From: Ischnura elegans
Lineage: Eukaryota; Arthropoda; Insecta; Odonata; Coenagrionidae
Assembly: GCF_921293095.1 (NCBI RefSeq)
Contig: NC_060252.1
Coordinates: 44,392,881 to 44,456,880, forward strand
Direction of reading: 5' to 3'
Length of the DNA stretch: 64,000 nt
This document shows positions 41,601-51,242 of the stretch, in pieces. Under the pieces are notes generated by a model. The model was not told the DNA's origin, did no database searches, and was given only the letters and a program-made list of their open reading frames with translations. Each line of letters begins with the position of its first letter. Positions within the stretch are counted from its first letter, which is position 1. Both the position numbers and the translations under genes were made by a program.

Positions 41601-43194
41601 ACACCAAAAAGATTCTGTGAGTTGAGAGATTAACTTGTGGCGGTCTTTCCCTCTGAATCACCTGTAAGTTTTGTCTCTGTTCAATGTTATTTCCATAAAA
41701 TTTATTTATAACCAAAGATTTGTACCTAACCTATGTTGACTATGCTTGTTGGTTCTAATGTATTGATAAAGTATCTGTTAAAGTCTACGTACTACATACC
41801 ACGCCAGGCAAACACTAATTTTGAAGGTGCAAAACCGCCAAAGGAAAAACTGTACGATAAGTACACAACACTACTGAAGAAATTAAGAAAGTCAGGTTTG
41901 CGCATTAACAGAGGAGAGAGTACATATGTGGACATCCCTGAAGTGGAATTGGGACTATCTGGTGGGTTCACTGAAATTATAGGAACATGGTCTTCCTCTA
42001 AGATCATATTACAACGTTCTTGATATGTTGCAGATTCCAGCAGCTCGGTTGGTGGAGATTTATCTTGGCTGATGAGATGCACTGAGCCTGTGGAGGAAGC
42101 AGCTGAGAGGTGGCGCAACACGTCAGCGGCACGATTGCATGACCTGAGAACAACGGAACCAAGAAAACAGGGTTGCCAAAAAAATATTCATTTGGTTACT
42201 AATTATTTTGATACCTATCCTGTACTGAGACAGCCATGGGCTTTCTCTCTGGTAAGCATCACAGTTAATGAAGAATACTATTCCATTTAAAGTTTTGATT
42301 TGTTTAACAATATTTCTCATTGCAGCTGCTAATTGATTACAAAAACCTATACCAAGAAACTGAATTAGCATTGATTGAGCATTGGCCATCTATTGCATTG
42401 AAGATCAAATTAATGTCAAATGTGAATCCTATCCATGTGGAAAGCATAGGTACGAAAGTCAGCAATACATGGCAATCTGGCTATTCATTATACATTTTGC
42501 AATTAAGTAATTTAAAAATATTTTTTCCAGAGGACACAGTAAACACCCTTAGTCTAATTCCCAAATTGTTCGGCCCAACTACTGTGGGTAAATGGAAAAC
42601 AACCGCCGTTGACTCGAAGAATGGTTTCCTTTTACATGTGACGGTAAGGATTTTCCTATGTCTTTCACACAATTCTCACTCATTAATTTCCCTAATTTCC
42701 ATAGATTTTTCCTCAGGTTTTAATATATTTTTTAGTTTTATTCTGTTTTAGTTTTTTAGTTCTTAGTTTTATTAAAATTTTAGTGTTAATTTTATGCTGT
42801 TCTTTTATTTTGAAAGCAAATTGTTCCTAATATTCTTTTTCATTGTTTTTGCAAACAGACTAATGCTGCTCTAGAAACGGAGGTTAATAGGATAAGAGCG
42901 AAGCTAGAGGCAGCCAAAAGAACATTGCAACCGTTCCCGATTGTTGTTGGTGCAGACGAAGCTAACATCACGGACTGCTATGTATACATAGACACTTTTT
43001 TTTACTCGGTGGAAAGCCCTTTGAGAGCTATAGACGTATGATTCAAAGTGTACCACGCTCTGCATGCCTTTTACCCTTTCCAGAGTTTATATTCATGGTT
43101 GTTCGTCCAGAAAGCCATATACGGAGTTAATACAGCGTGGGACCCTTTGCTGCCCTCTGTGGAAACTAGAGTGAAGGAATTTAAGGAACTTTAA
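29613..43194 (+). CDS. SAM-domain protein (SAMD3-like), nine exons
   Basis: Exons 29613-29679, 39244-39380, 39556-39757, 41808-41961, 42034-42251, 42326-42449, 42531-42643, 42859-43035 and 43084-43194, all with GT-AG limits. Exons 1-2 form a SAM domain (FLDALGLSCLVEKFADEYID, YSVLKMLTRKDVERLV, GLQKRFMKGLGL). Later exons give KLYDKYTTLLKKLRKSGL, YFDTYPVLRQPWAFSLLLID, ALIEHWPSIALKIKLM, TLSLIPKLFGPTTVGKW and IYGVNTAWDPLLPSVETRV, the pattern of vertebrate and invertebrate SAMD3-like proteins. Phases agree at all joins except exon 2/3, which is off by one nucleotide (a frameshift or missed micro-exon). Intron 1 (9.6 kb) holds the copia element and intron 3 a LINE. Stop 43192-43194 lies 10 nt before the transposase ATG. 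Role in transposition unknown. Confidence 0.7.
29912..30143 (-). repeat. copia 3' LTR
   Basis: 232 bp, TG...CA ends, identical by eye to 37312-37543. Preceded on the minus strand by the polypurine tract (CCCCCC at 30144-30150 on +). Confidence 0.93.
30530..30962 (+). pseudogene. possible 5' exon inside the THAP element
   Basis: The frame ECSFLSESLRFKLSTRVDL, GALKTESKEYKLVGVCSC and HKDHRSYFRAYQ runs to a good donor (CAG|GGTAAGTT, about 30957). Upstream is an ATCAT-rich simple repeat (30670-30750). It may be a coding or 5'UTR exon of the DNA element; no domain recognised. Confidence 0.3.
31940..32601 (+). pseudogene. THAP-domain exon(s), frameshifted
   Basis: Exon 1 (31940-32085) starts MPFVCVFSGCNGNSGTW, with the first two zinc-ligand cysteines of a C2CH THAP domain. 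After a frameshift it reads FSFPKDPELKKKCIWAIRRK and HFTPTKNCE to a GTATG donor. Exon 2 (from 32558) reads VSELHIAPCDIRK and then a stop; the ligand Cys expected before xxH is Ser here. THAP domains bind transposon ends in P-type elements. The catalytic part of the transposase is missing. Confidence 0.7.
33525..33604. repeat. 80-nt imperfect hairpin
   Basis: TAAGTTCTCAATAGGTAAAT (33525-33544) and onward is inverted at 33572-33604, with about 33-bp arms, few mismatches and a 14-nt loop. Size and pairing resemble a pre-miRNA or a tiny foldback within the THAP element. Confidence 0.8.
33960..35366 (-). pseudogene. copia reverse transcriptase, interrupted and truncated
   Basis: The minus strand reads WKEAIKEELSSLEENKTWKL, AIDAKWIFKVKKDENGN, YKARLVIRGCAQRRGLDYEE, YAPVARMSTVRILLSVINHK, MDVKNAFLQGNL, KPLYGLKQAPKEWNSCFDKY and LLYVDDLLIACSSDVE, i.e. 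copia RT with the YVDD active site. At 34715 it is interrupted by a TA-flanked MITE and resumes left of 34051 as MEKFKMTDLGNLKFYLGIKQ. It then jumps to KADMLTK (about 33945), the end of copia RNase H, so the RNase H body is deleted. Confidence 0.9.
34051..34715. mobile_element. MITE, about 0.66 kb, GGGTGGTTTCC ends
   Basis: GGGTGGTTTCCT (from 34053) is inverted at 34702-34713 (AGGAAACCACCC), flanked by TA on both sides (34051-34052 and 34714-34715), suggesting a Tc1/mariner-type target. No coding sequence. It splits the copia RT frame exactly, and the host frame is recovered on removal. Confidence 0.8.
35389..36528 (-). pseudogene. copia zinc knuckle, protease and integrase N-terminal part
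   Basis: Starts with a CCHC knuckle (CHNCGIAGHTRAQC), then protease with KWIIDSGASEHLT (DSG active site) and integrase with LWHRRLAHLGYENMKVLEKL and RPLEIIHSDVMGPISPTSYD (first catalytic Asp), VLIFVDDFTHFTVAYLLES. The frame ends after TAMATAHFNLP, where the segment with the remaining integrase catalytic residues has been deleted; it then passes directly into the RT linker (EDYVSDVPATFEEVEQR). It is on a different frame from gag. Confidence 0.9.
36638..37288 (-). CDS. copia gag
   Basis: Minus-strand frame of 216 codons: MADEEGIRYHVPLFDGTNYS, NWKFRMEVLLDEKNLIEFVE, LTMPKEYDAVVTAIETI and LTLSFVKGRLID. The FDGxNYxxWKxxMxxLL start and the MRFNPSQEKLEAHLLRFDKA block are typical of copia Gag (UBN2 type). 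The zinc knuckle lies in the next frame (35389-36528), implying a frameshift relative to an intact polyprotein. It starts just inside the primer site next to the 5' LTR. Confidence 0.88.
   Translation of the reverse strand: MVRIGNSELKIKLKMADEEGIRYHVPLFDGTNYSNWKFRMEVLLDEKNLIEFVEVPLYTKLAPFIGSKEDSEADKVKKQKGYPEVQRNAKKCKSLIVQKISDSHLEYVKDKATSFEAWETLQTIFERKSITNQIQLMKRLLCMRFNPSQEKLEAHLLRFDKAIRKLKTSVKTMEENDIICHLLLTMPKEYDAVVTAIETIRTEELTLSFVKGRLID
37312..37543 (-). repeat. copia 5' LTR
   Basis: 232 bp, identical by eye to 29912-30143. On the minus strand it is followed by the primer site GGTTATGGGAGCCCAGG (37294-37310). Confidence 0.93.
37549..39243. other. remainder of intron 1; possible LTR-like segment
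   Basis: No gene. The piece from TGTAACGTTAGATAATTG (about 37890) to CGTACGTTGCA (about 38480) is more GC-rich, contains a pyrimidine-rich zone and could be a solo LTR or a MITE, but I see no matching second copy or target duplication. The rest is AT-rich intron. Confidence 0.3.
40157..41486 (-). mobile_element. 5'-truncated I-type LINE with 11-bp TSD
   Basis: Flanked by AAAGACACTTT at 40146-40156 and 41487-41497. The 3' tail is the inverted (TAG)n repeat at 40157-40168. On the minus strand it carries the RT connection region (HPSFNIIFNPRFINIFNRRP) and RNase H plus zinc knuckle. Inserted in intron 3 of the SAM gene. Confidence 0.92.
40320..41480 (-). pseudogene. LINE RT end and RNase H domain
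   Basis: The upstream frame ends FIPVYTDGSKSEQCVQ and a one-nucleotide shift leads into CAVISSHHGTLKAKLSPLCS, GYTAELFAIKMALDGIK, MVCSDSMSALQSISSFSPSH, KIRFLWVPGHVGIAGNEKAD and a CDVCDSPITVRHLLTEC knuckle, ending ETGLINSV. The YTDGSK, YTAELFA, SDSMSAL and GNEKAD blocks are the four acidic motifs of RNase H1 found in I/R1-group LINEs. The rest of the protein is well preserved. Confidence 0.9.
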
Positions 43195-44212
43195 GAATCC
43201 CAAAATGCCTCATTGCCCGTCGTGTAAGATTGAAGTTCCTTCAATACATGCATTATCATTACACCTCAAAGTACTTCATTTGCATGAAAATTTTCTAGTG
43301 TACAAATGCCAAGAACCCGTGTTTTAGAGATTTTTGCAATTGGAAGTCCTTTAAAAAGCACTTAACTACCTATCAAAAATTTGCTAATCATCATTCTGTG
43401 TCCGTCAATTTACCTAGTGGGAATAGTTATGATAATGAGCCAGAAGTGTAGCAAGCAGATATCAATTCCGAGGGATGTGGTTATGATTTCAACCACGAGG
43501 ATGTAAATAATTACAATCTGAAAGATCTCGACAAAAGATTGCATTCAGTTCTATTGAGTTTTGTTGGAAAATTGTATGCTGCTCCCAACTTACCGCGTAA
43601 TCATGTTCAGTTTATTGTAAAAGAGACCAAAGAATTGGTTGATGAAATATTTGCAGTTGTTAATCCTCTGATTTTGAAGGCATTTCGACAAGACGATACT
43701 GGATTTTCTTTTCCCAATTTTGTCAATAATGTGACTCAGGCAAAAAAATCTGTGCTGTGACTGCACTAAATCTGCACAGTAACTGGACTAAACTTTGCGT
43801 TTAGCACAGTCACAGTACACTCTTCTGTACTAGACTGTACTATGGCAGCTAGGATTTGAGAAGAACTGTACTGTAACAGTGCTGGATCACTGTGCTTGAA
43901 CTGTGCTAGAGCTCAGACTGCACTGTGACTGGGCTGGGTAACATGACTGGAACTGTACTATAGTTCAAACTGGACTGTGACAGGGCTAGAAAACATGACT
44001 GGAAGTGTACTGTGGCAAAAAGTGGACTGTGACTGGGCTGGGTAACTGGACTGGAACTGTACTATAGCTCAAACTGGACTGTGACAGGGCTAGAAAACCT
44101 GACTGGAAGTGTACTGTGGCTAAAAGTGGACTGTTACTGGGCTGGGTAACTGGACTGGAACTGTACTATGGCTCAAACTGCACTCTGACAGGGCTGGACT
44201 TAAACTAGTCAT

Positions 44213-44278
44213 TGACGGGAGAAAGTATTTCCTATATTAATATAGGAATATTAATATAGGAAATACTTTCTCCCGTCA
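44213..44278. repeat. near-perfect 66-bp palindrome
   Basis: TGACGGGAGAAAGTATTTCC (44213-44232) and the following 11 bases are inverted at 44248-44278, with only a few central bases unpaired. It lies at the end of the left subterminal repeat array. Confidence 0.9.
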
Positions 44279-44409
44279 TTGTGCACAACACAAGTTGTAC
44301 TGTAACAATGCTGCATCACAGGGTTAGAACTGTACTGCAGATCAAACTGAGCCATAATACTGCTAGAGGTGTACTGCGGCACAAACTGCAATGAAACATC
44401 TCTAATATA

Positions 44410-46430
44410 GGATTGAATTGTAGCCTACCTAAAATATTTCTATCCATACTAATTGGTTCCTACCCTGAACTTCAAATGGCCTTACACTTTGAGGATTAGC
44501 AATATAATTTAGCTTTTCTACATTTTGTCTCGTTAATGGTAGAAGGCAGAAAATTATGTCCTGTGGTATTAGGGATGATATTAATAATCGTTGTACAATT
44601 ATGGCTTCCATATCTGCAGTGTATCAAGTGAAGTAACTTATTTAATACTTTTACTTTCAAACTTCGTGGAAAATTGTAGGTTGCCCAGGGAAAGGAACTG
44701 CCCCCTACCATGAATAGGCAAATTTCGCATGCCATTGGGTTAGTCTGGGTCAAGCTCTACCCTCACCTAACGAAACCAACCTTCGGGTTGCAAAAGATTT
44801 CCTATAGCACTCAGCAAAAATGATGAAACTGTAGAAATCTCTTGCAGTTTGCCCATGACAAAACTCTCCATTTAGAGATTTAGTGGAGTGAGGACGGGGG
44901 TCCACAGCAGGACACGTGGCTATGTGCCGCTCCCGTATAACCTCAGTTTTAGTGGCTAAATCATTGATTAACTGACGCTGATTATGTCAATAACGTCCGT
45001 GAATGTTCCTGCTGCCGCCTACTGTGAATATATTCAAGATCCAACCAAGTTTGGCTTTTTTGTGGCGTTTTTAGTGTTTGCCTCAATCTAGCCGCTGCCG
45101 AGAAATTTCAAAGTCCCACCAATCTTAGGGGGTGGCTTTGCCCACCTTGTGATTCTATGTGCTTCTAGTGCCATTTATTCTACTGCTCCTGTGAAAGTTT
45201 CGTTTCCCTACGTGCATTTTTCTTTCCATTACAAGTATCTTAAGTTTTCAGTTATACCGAGTTGGTTTTTGTGTTATAATTCCCTGTGTTATTGAAAATC
45301 CGTCCTGATTGAGGTTAATCAGTGTATCGGAGTTACTTTTCCTTTATATTTCACCCCTTCAGTGACATTCTATGCCTTATTTTTGGTTATTTTTGAAGTT
45401 TTGTGTTTCACGCTTGAACATGTGACGAGTTGTCGATCGTGTTCCAATAATACGTTATTATTTCTTATCAGTGCATTTTCAAGTGTTTATATCCAGTGTA
45501 GAATATCAATATTATCTAATTACACTATTCTGTGTGCCTTTTATCTCGAAAAGTGAAAATCTGAGGTTATTTTTTGATGTTTTTCGTAGTGAAGGCGATC
45601 GTCCTTTGTTTTTGTCGACTGGTGTCTCCTTATAACCTCCCTTTAGAACCCAAAAATTGTGTTCCGGATCGGATTGTCAAGGTCCTGGTGTTATTCCGAA
45701 CGTTCTGTGTTTATTAGGAGGCCGACAAATCATTTTTCAAATTTTAGTGATTTTTGAGTTGAACTTGCTGCTGTGGACCACCGTCCTCACTACTCAGAAC
45801 ACGCGAATCGACTCCCGTCCGACCCCATTGCTGGTGACTTGTTTTTGCTCACCATAGCGTACCAGATTGAAGGACACTACCTCACTCCACGCACGACAGT
45901 GCACCGGTGAGCCAAAGACGGTGTAGGCAGGTGAGAGACACTGCAGGCCCGTAGGTCAACAGAGGATGATACGTTAAAGTCCCACTCGGCCACTTTACGG
46001 AAAACCTCCGCGAAATGTAACACCATGAATTTATGTAAAATGAAACACCATGTAAAATGAAACACCATGTAAAATTCACCATGTATTATTGAATTTCATT
46101 GTAAGATATTACATTTTATATTAAACGATTTTATATCTGAATTGGCTTTCATGTCATTTGTATCCAATATCAAAACACGGTTCAGATCATTCCCTTTTCC
46201 AGCTATTTTTTTGGGTCTTCTTCAGAGTTTATCCATGGCTTTGGATGAAATTTAGTCAAACTTCCAGTCAGCTTCTTTGTGTTCATTGAAGTGTCAAAGA
46301 GGATTCGGTTGGACATAAATATCAGTCTGGCCAAATCTGCATCGCTACTTCAGTGGATCTGATGAAGCCAGCTGGAATGTTGGTGATTTTTCATAGAGCC
46401 ATGGATAAAACGGAAGAAGACCCAAAGAAA
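44410..46430. other. interior of the 2.96-kb element, no gene recognised
   Basis: No open frame that resembles a known protein. A short direct repeat (ATGTAAAATGAAACACC, twice near 46033-46065) is present. Otherwise unremarkable. Confidence 0.4.
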
Positions 46431-48959
46431 TCACTTAGACTGTACTGTGGTGACTGCACTCTGACTGTGCTGAGGCGACTGCACTCTGACTGTGCTGAGG
46501 CGACTGCACTCTGACCGTGCTATGGCCACTGCACTCTGACTGTGCTTTGGTAACTGTACTTTACTGTACTATGGCAACTGTGCTGTATTGTTTCAATTAA
46601 GTGCAGTCTTAAGTGCATTCCCAGTCCAGATATTAAGTGCAGTTAGAGTATAGCTTTAGCTTATTTAGAGTACAGATTTTTTTGCCTGAGTAATAGCATA
46701 AAAGCACCTTTTGCAACTCTTTTCACTGAGTATAGGCGCCTTAAAACCTTTACCGATGATGGGTATCTCTGTCATCCCAAAACTTATACTGTGGCTAATA
46801 TTGTTCACAACAAGAAAAAAGGTGATAGGATGGTTAAACAAATTACACCAGTTACTGCTCAGTTTGTTGCTCTTCGAAGGACTTTCTTTTTTTAGTTTTC
46901 CCCAAGTTTTTACACCAGTGGTTGATTATGAAGGTAAGCTTGAGAAGGAGAAAGACGTTCTCTACAACTTTATTCAGGGAGACTATAGGCGAAGCAAGAA
47001 GCAGTTTTACTCGGGAAAATTGGTTCTTCCTCTCTTTATTTATCATGATGACTTTGAAGTGAATAATCCCCTAGGATCTAGGAAAAACATCCAGAAGGTG
47101 GGGGGGTACTTATATTTCTATTCCATGTCTCTCCCCAGAGCACCAGCTTTTATTAGAGAATATCTTTTTAGCTCTTCTCTCTCATTCTACGGAAAGAAAA
47201 AATTACAAAAACTAAGGTTTTTAATATCCTTGTGGAAGAGATAAATTATTTGCAAAGATATGGAATTGAGGTTGATACAGAGGTTGGCAAGCAGAGAATT
47301 TTCTTTTCTCTAGGTGGCATTCTTGGAGATAACTTGGGGTTGAATGAAGTATTGGGCTATGTAACTAGTTTAAATGCTAATTATTTCTGTCGCTGGTGTA
47401 AGAGTGAAAAGCAAGCCACGCAGACTGATTTACAGGAGAAGAAGAAAACCTTACGAAATATTGATAGCTATGATGACGATGTTTTGGCAGGGTTTGATAA
47501 ATCTGGAATTGCAGAGTCTTCTGTTTGGAATAACGTAGATAATTTTCATGTGTATGAAAATTGCATTCGTGATGTAATGCATGACGGACCGGAAGGAGCT
47601 TTTGCTCTTGACATGGCTCATATCACCTTTCATTTTGTTAAGAGAGCCCGTAATAGAGTTGATCTCCATGTTTTGAATGACAGAATTTCAAATTTTGACT
47701 ATAAAATTCAAGGTTTTTCAAATAGACCACCTCCCATTTCCGAAGCTGAACTTAATAAAAAGTCATTGAAAATGAGTGCCTCTGAGATGATGAGCTACAT
47801 CATTTCATTTCCTTTTCTTGTTGGAGATCTAACTTCTTATGATGAAGTGCGGAAGTTTTATCTGACCCTTCGCAAGATAGTAGACATTGTTATGGCGCCG
47901 GGGCTTCAAAGGGAGTGTGCTGATCTATTAGAGGTTCTTGTTGCAGAGCACCATTCGAAGTACCTAAAATTATTTGGAGAGACGTTGAAGCCGAAACATC
48001 ATCATATGGTGCACTATGGCAGAGTCTTAAGGACATCGGGACCGATTCATGCTCTTAGTGCATTTAAATTCGAGTCCAAAAATAGAGTTATGAAGATGAG
48101 GGCTGAGGCAACTTGCTCAAGGAAGGACATTACTTACACATTGGCTCTAAAGGAGCAGCTTCAATTTGCTTATAGAACTACGTGCAAGAGAGGGTTTCAG
48201 GTAAGAATGGAGTTGGGTCCCAGTTCCTTAGTGGAAGATTGTGATGTGGAGATGAAAAACTATGAACTCGCTAGAAAAATTCCCCCCGAGTTTGCCTCAG
48301 CTTGCCTTGAGGTGCCTCGGGTGAAGTGGAAGGGTACTCAGTACCAAGTTGGAATGTGTATTGCAGTTGGTTTTGACAATTGCAGCCTTCCGCTATTTGG
48401 AAAAGTGGAAAAAATAATTTCTAATGAAAATGGTGGAGTATGTTTCGTCTACTAAGTTCTGTACACGTTAGGTTTAGACGAATTTTTTCACAGTTTATAA
48501 GTTCTTGAAACTGGCAAGGTAAACTTCATTGAAATTGCAAATTTAATATCTTTCCTGCAAGTAATTTTTGTAAAAATGCCGGATTGTAAATTGTATGCAG
48601 CCTTCAGGCATGCCGTATAACAAAAATTTTCAAAGTTAATTTTTTAAAAGTTTCTTCCTTTTTTAATAAAGACGTTTTAAAATATCAATGCTCTCTCATT
48701 TTATTTAACCTATATGCATTGTTTATGGCATTCAATTCCACATGATAGTGACCTGAGGTGAGTAAGTCTTCAAGGTAATGAGTTGCAGTGAAAATTGTGA
48801 ACCCCAAAATTTACTGTAAATAAACATTTTATTTAAAAAATGCATTTTCTAACTCTAATGTTCGTCGGAAGTGGCGGGAGTAGTACCACGAAAGGATATC
48901 ATAATGTTACTTTCAAATGGTGGTACTATTAATAATAATATCCGTTGAAATATTACCCA

Positions 48960-49190
48960 TTCATTAAACGCTACGGCAACAATTTCGCAAGGTTGTGGCA
49001 TCCAATATAGATGGACGCAAGACCCAACGACGCTGGCTGTGGTATCCAACGAGTTGGTTGTCACAGCCATTTCTCACCCAGCCATTTAAATGGCTCCCTC
49101 ATCCAACTAACTGGATGGGGCCATAGCAACCACTTAAATTGGATGTGGGATCCAACTATTGGATACAACAGCCAATTTTTTCTTTCAGTG
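48960..49190. repeat. right terminus and subterminal repeats of the CACTA-type element
   Basis: Contains GTTGTGGCATCCAATATAGA, GGTATCCAACGAGTTGGTTG, CATCCAACTAACTGGATGGG and TCCAACTATTGGATACAACA, then ends TTTCTTTCAGTG. These words match those at 29162-29400. Confidence 0.6.
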
Positions 49191-49192
49191 TG

Positions 49193-51231
49193 ACTATCAT
49201 ACTTCGAAGTAGTATGAATGCTAAATTTTAGGATGCAATTAAAATCTCGACGAGTCGCTTTTGCGACGAATCTTTTCCTTGATTCTTTCCGAATTTTTTT
49301 ATTCCAGTTTTGCATTAATAGGATTACACTCCTTAGGCTGGTTAAAACGGAAAAATACATCAACACCGAAATTTTGTCGTGGCCCAGAGCTGATGCTGCT
49401 CTCTGCTCCTGTGTACTTGAAATTTCAACATCTTTGGCCGAATAATTACTTATGGTACGTATTCGAGCTTAGTAACTAATTGTAATATTTGAAAATTTAC
49501 CATTAATTAGGTTTTTTTTAATAGTTTCAGTGATTATCAAAGAGGACGGTGCCATTTATGCCTAAAAATTTAGTCATTAAAAAATATATCTTTGGAAAAC
49601 TAGGAGTTTTTCATTATTTCTTCGTACATCATTTCAATTTCAAATCGTTATTGTTAGTGTATATTATTCATATACATTTTTCTAGGACTTATTGTTTTAC
49701 TTATAGATTTCCTTTCAATTAAGCCTATGTGTTTAAGTGTGCTTTTATAAATGCCATGTAAATAGTGATTGTGAAGAGTGGAAGCTTATTGTTAATGGTT
49801 AGATATAACTTATTCAAGACCTGATGTGGTGTTGTGTGAAAATATTATGGTTTTAACGATATTTTGGAGATTTCATGTGCAATTAAAACTTCTTTAAAAT
49901 GCATATCTTAGTGACATGTTGTGATAAACCTTGGATATTGTACTCCTAAATCCATTTATGGTTTTTATCCTTCCTTTGTAGGGGAGTTTTCTGCCATTTC
50001 ATTTTGCATTGATCCTATATTCTAGTGATTAGTTATGTTTACCATTGGTATACATTAATAAATTTGATTTGCATGTTGTTGCTGCTGTTCATGCAGGTTT
50101 CCAATTTTATGCATTGCTACTTCTGACCTGAAGATGCCAGCAGGATGGCTGGAGAAACTGTCGTCACCCATGGACAACTCAACGCGGAGGTACGCCCGGA
50201 AGCCAAGACTCTTATGATGTACCTACTTCAGTATATAATGAACTTTAAATTAATTGAAAATTTTCGAATGACAGAATATGCACAATTCTTGTGATATTTA
50301 ATAATGTATACATTGTACATTAAATGATAATTTTTATATGAAAGAATTTGTATAGTTCCTGTTATATTTAATGATGTATATATTGTGCATTAAATGATAA
50401 TTTTTAAATGAAGGAATTTTTTGTCTTCACTATATTCTTAATATACATTAAAAATGGTTATTGGATACATTCCTTTCTCATGGAATTCAGGATTCCCAGC
50501 ATGACATTCACTTTGTCATTGGTCAGGAATTGCTAGGATTGACTACTTCATTGTCCTAACCTCCACTCTACGGAGTATCTAAATCTCTGAGAATCCTAAG
50601 AGAATTTTACCCTCAGTATAATTTTGACTTATTGAGCCTAGAATTATGCTAATGGTAAACAGAATTACATTCTAACCAAATGACTCCTTTGTGTGTGTCC
50701 CAGTTAGCACAAAGGGAGAAAATGATTGTTTCTCATGGTTTTTTAACAAAAAAATATATAATCAGGTTATCGTAAGCTAAGGAACTTATGTAAGGTTAGG
50801 GTAAGGCTAGGGCATGTAGGGAGCATAGGTACCAATTTAAAAATTCCATAGCCAACACGCCACTCGGCGTTGTTTGGGAAGGATAGCACACAAAGAAGAG
50901 GAAACTTGGAGTTTATCGCACAGCAGGATTTGTGTGAAGAGGTGGGCCTACCCGGCAGGATATCGCACCGCAGAAGTTGTATTATGAGACATAAAAAACT
51001 GCAATGAGAAAACGACGTAAAAGGCGCGTTAGTTTCAAATAGAAGTAGGTAGGGGTTCAGCAGCACGTTATGTACTTTGGTTGCCATCCGTGAAGCTGTA
51101 TGGTAACGCATCGCGGACAGATATTATCTTTTATATGTATAAATTATATTGAAAAACTTTTAAAAATATTTAAAGATGTTGTGTTAATGAAACCAATTAA
51201 ATTCATTTAGGGTCCAGACAATCTGATATGC
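49193..51231. other. no gene seen
   Basis: AT-rich, with a duplicated short segment (AATGATGTATA..ATTGTACATTAAATGATAATT near 50300 and 50370). A phrase at 50127-50205 (CTGAAGATGCCAGCAGGATG...) looks like a LINE untranslated-region remnant. A minus frame at 51111-50767 has no recognisable domain. Confidence 0.35.
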
Positions 51232-51242
51232 ATGGATTTAAG

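Larger units (their letters stand above)
43734..46691. mobile_element. 2.96-kb DNA element with perfect 20-bp TIRs
   Basis: ACTCAGGCAAAAAAATCTGT (43734-43753) is perfectly inverted at 46672-46691. Both ends carry a degenerate tandem word related to ACTGTACTGTGGC and ACTGCACTCTGACTGTGCT (43754-44400 and 46436-46660), in a ~104-bp higher-order repeat at 43930-44190. Removing the element restores an open frame (FVNNV|NSIKAPF) in the transposase. No target duplication is obvious. No transposase inside, so non-autonomous. Confidence 0.75.
43205..48455 (+). pseudogene. C2H2 + TNP2-like (CACTA-type) transposase, interrupted
   Basis: Starts MPHCPSCKIEVPSIHALSLH with a C2H2 finger (CxxC...HxxxxxH). 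After a frameshift it reads RDFCNWKSFKKHL, then an in-frame TAG, then RLHSVLLSFVGKLYAAPNLP and FSFPNFVNNV. A 3-kb element (43734-46691) intervenes, and the frame resumes NSIKAPFATLFTEYRRLKTF. After another frameshift: LFIYHDDFEVNNPLGSRK, LGLNEVLGYVTSLNANYFCR, CIRDVMHDGPEGAFALDMAH, KPKHHHMVHYGRVLRTSGPI and RKDITYTLALKEQLQFAYR. The MHDxxEG, HHHMVHY and FKFESKNR blocks match TNP2-type transposases of the CACTA group. The 407-codon 3' part (47232-48455) is open. It is the likely mover of the 29162-49190 element. Confidence 0.7.
29162..49190 (+). mobile_element. giant CACTA-type (CMC/EnSpm-like) transposon, about 20.0 kb with nested insertions
   Basis: The left end reads CACTCAAAAAAAGGATTGG and the right end, inverted, CACTGAAAGAAAAAATTGG (15 of 19 identical), the CACT[A/C/G] terminus of CMC elements. 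Flanking dinucleotides are TG on both sides (29160-29161 and 49191-49192). Both ends carry dense subterminal repeats with TTGGATNNNNCAGCCAA-like words. Between them lie a SAMD3-like gene starting 451 bp inside the left end and a C2H2/TNP2-like transposase gene ending 735 bp from the right end. About 12 kb of the length is later insertions (copia, LINE and a 3-kb DNA element). Superfamily is inferred from ends and transposase; the single-element reading is my interpretation. Confidence 0.65.

Noticed and set aside
50767-51111. 114-codon minus-strand ORF
   Set aside because: Composition and lack of any known motif give no support beyond chance length.
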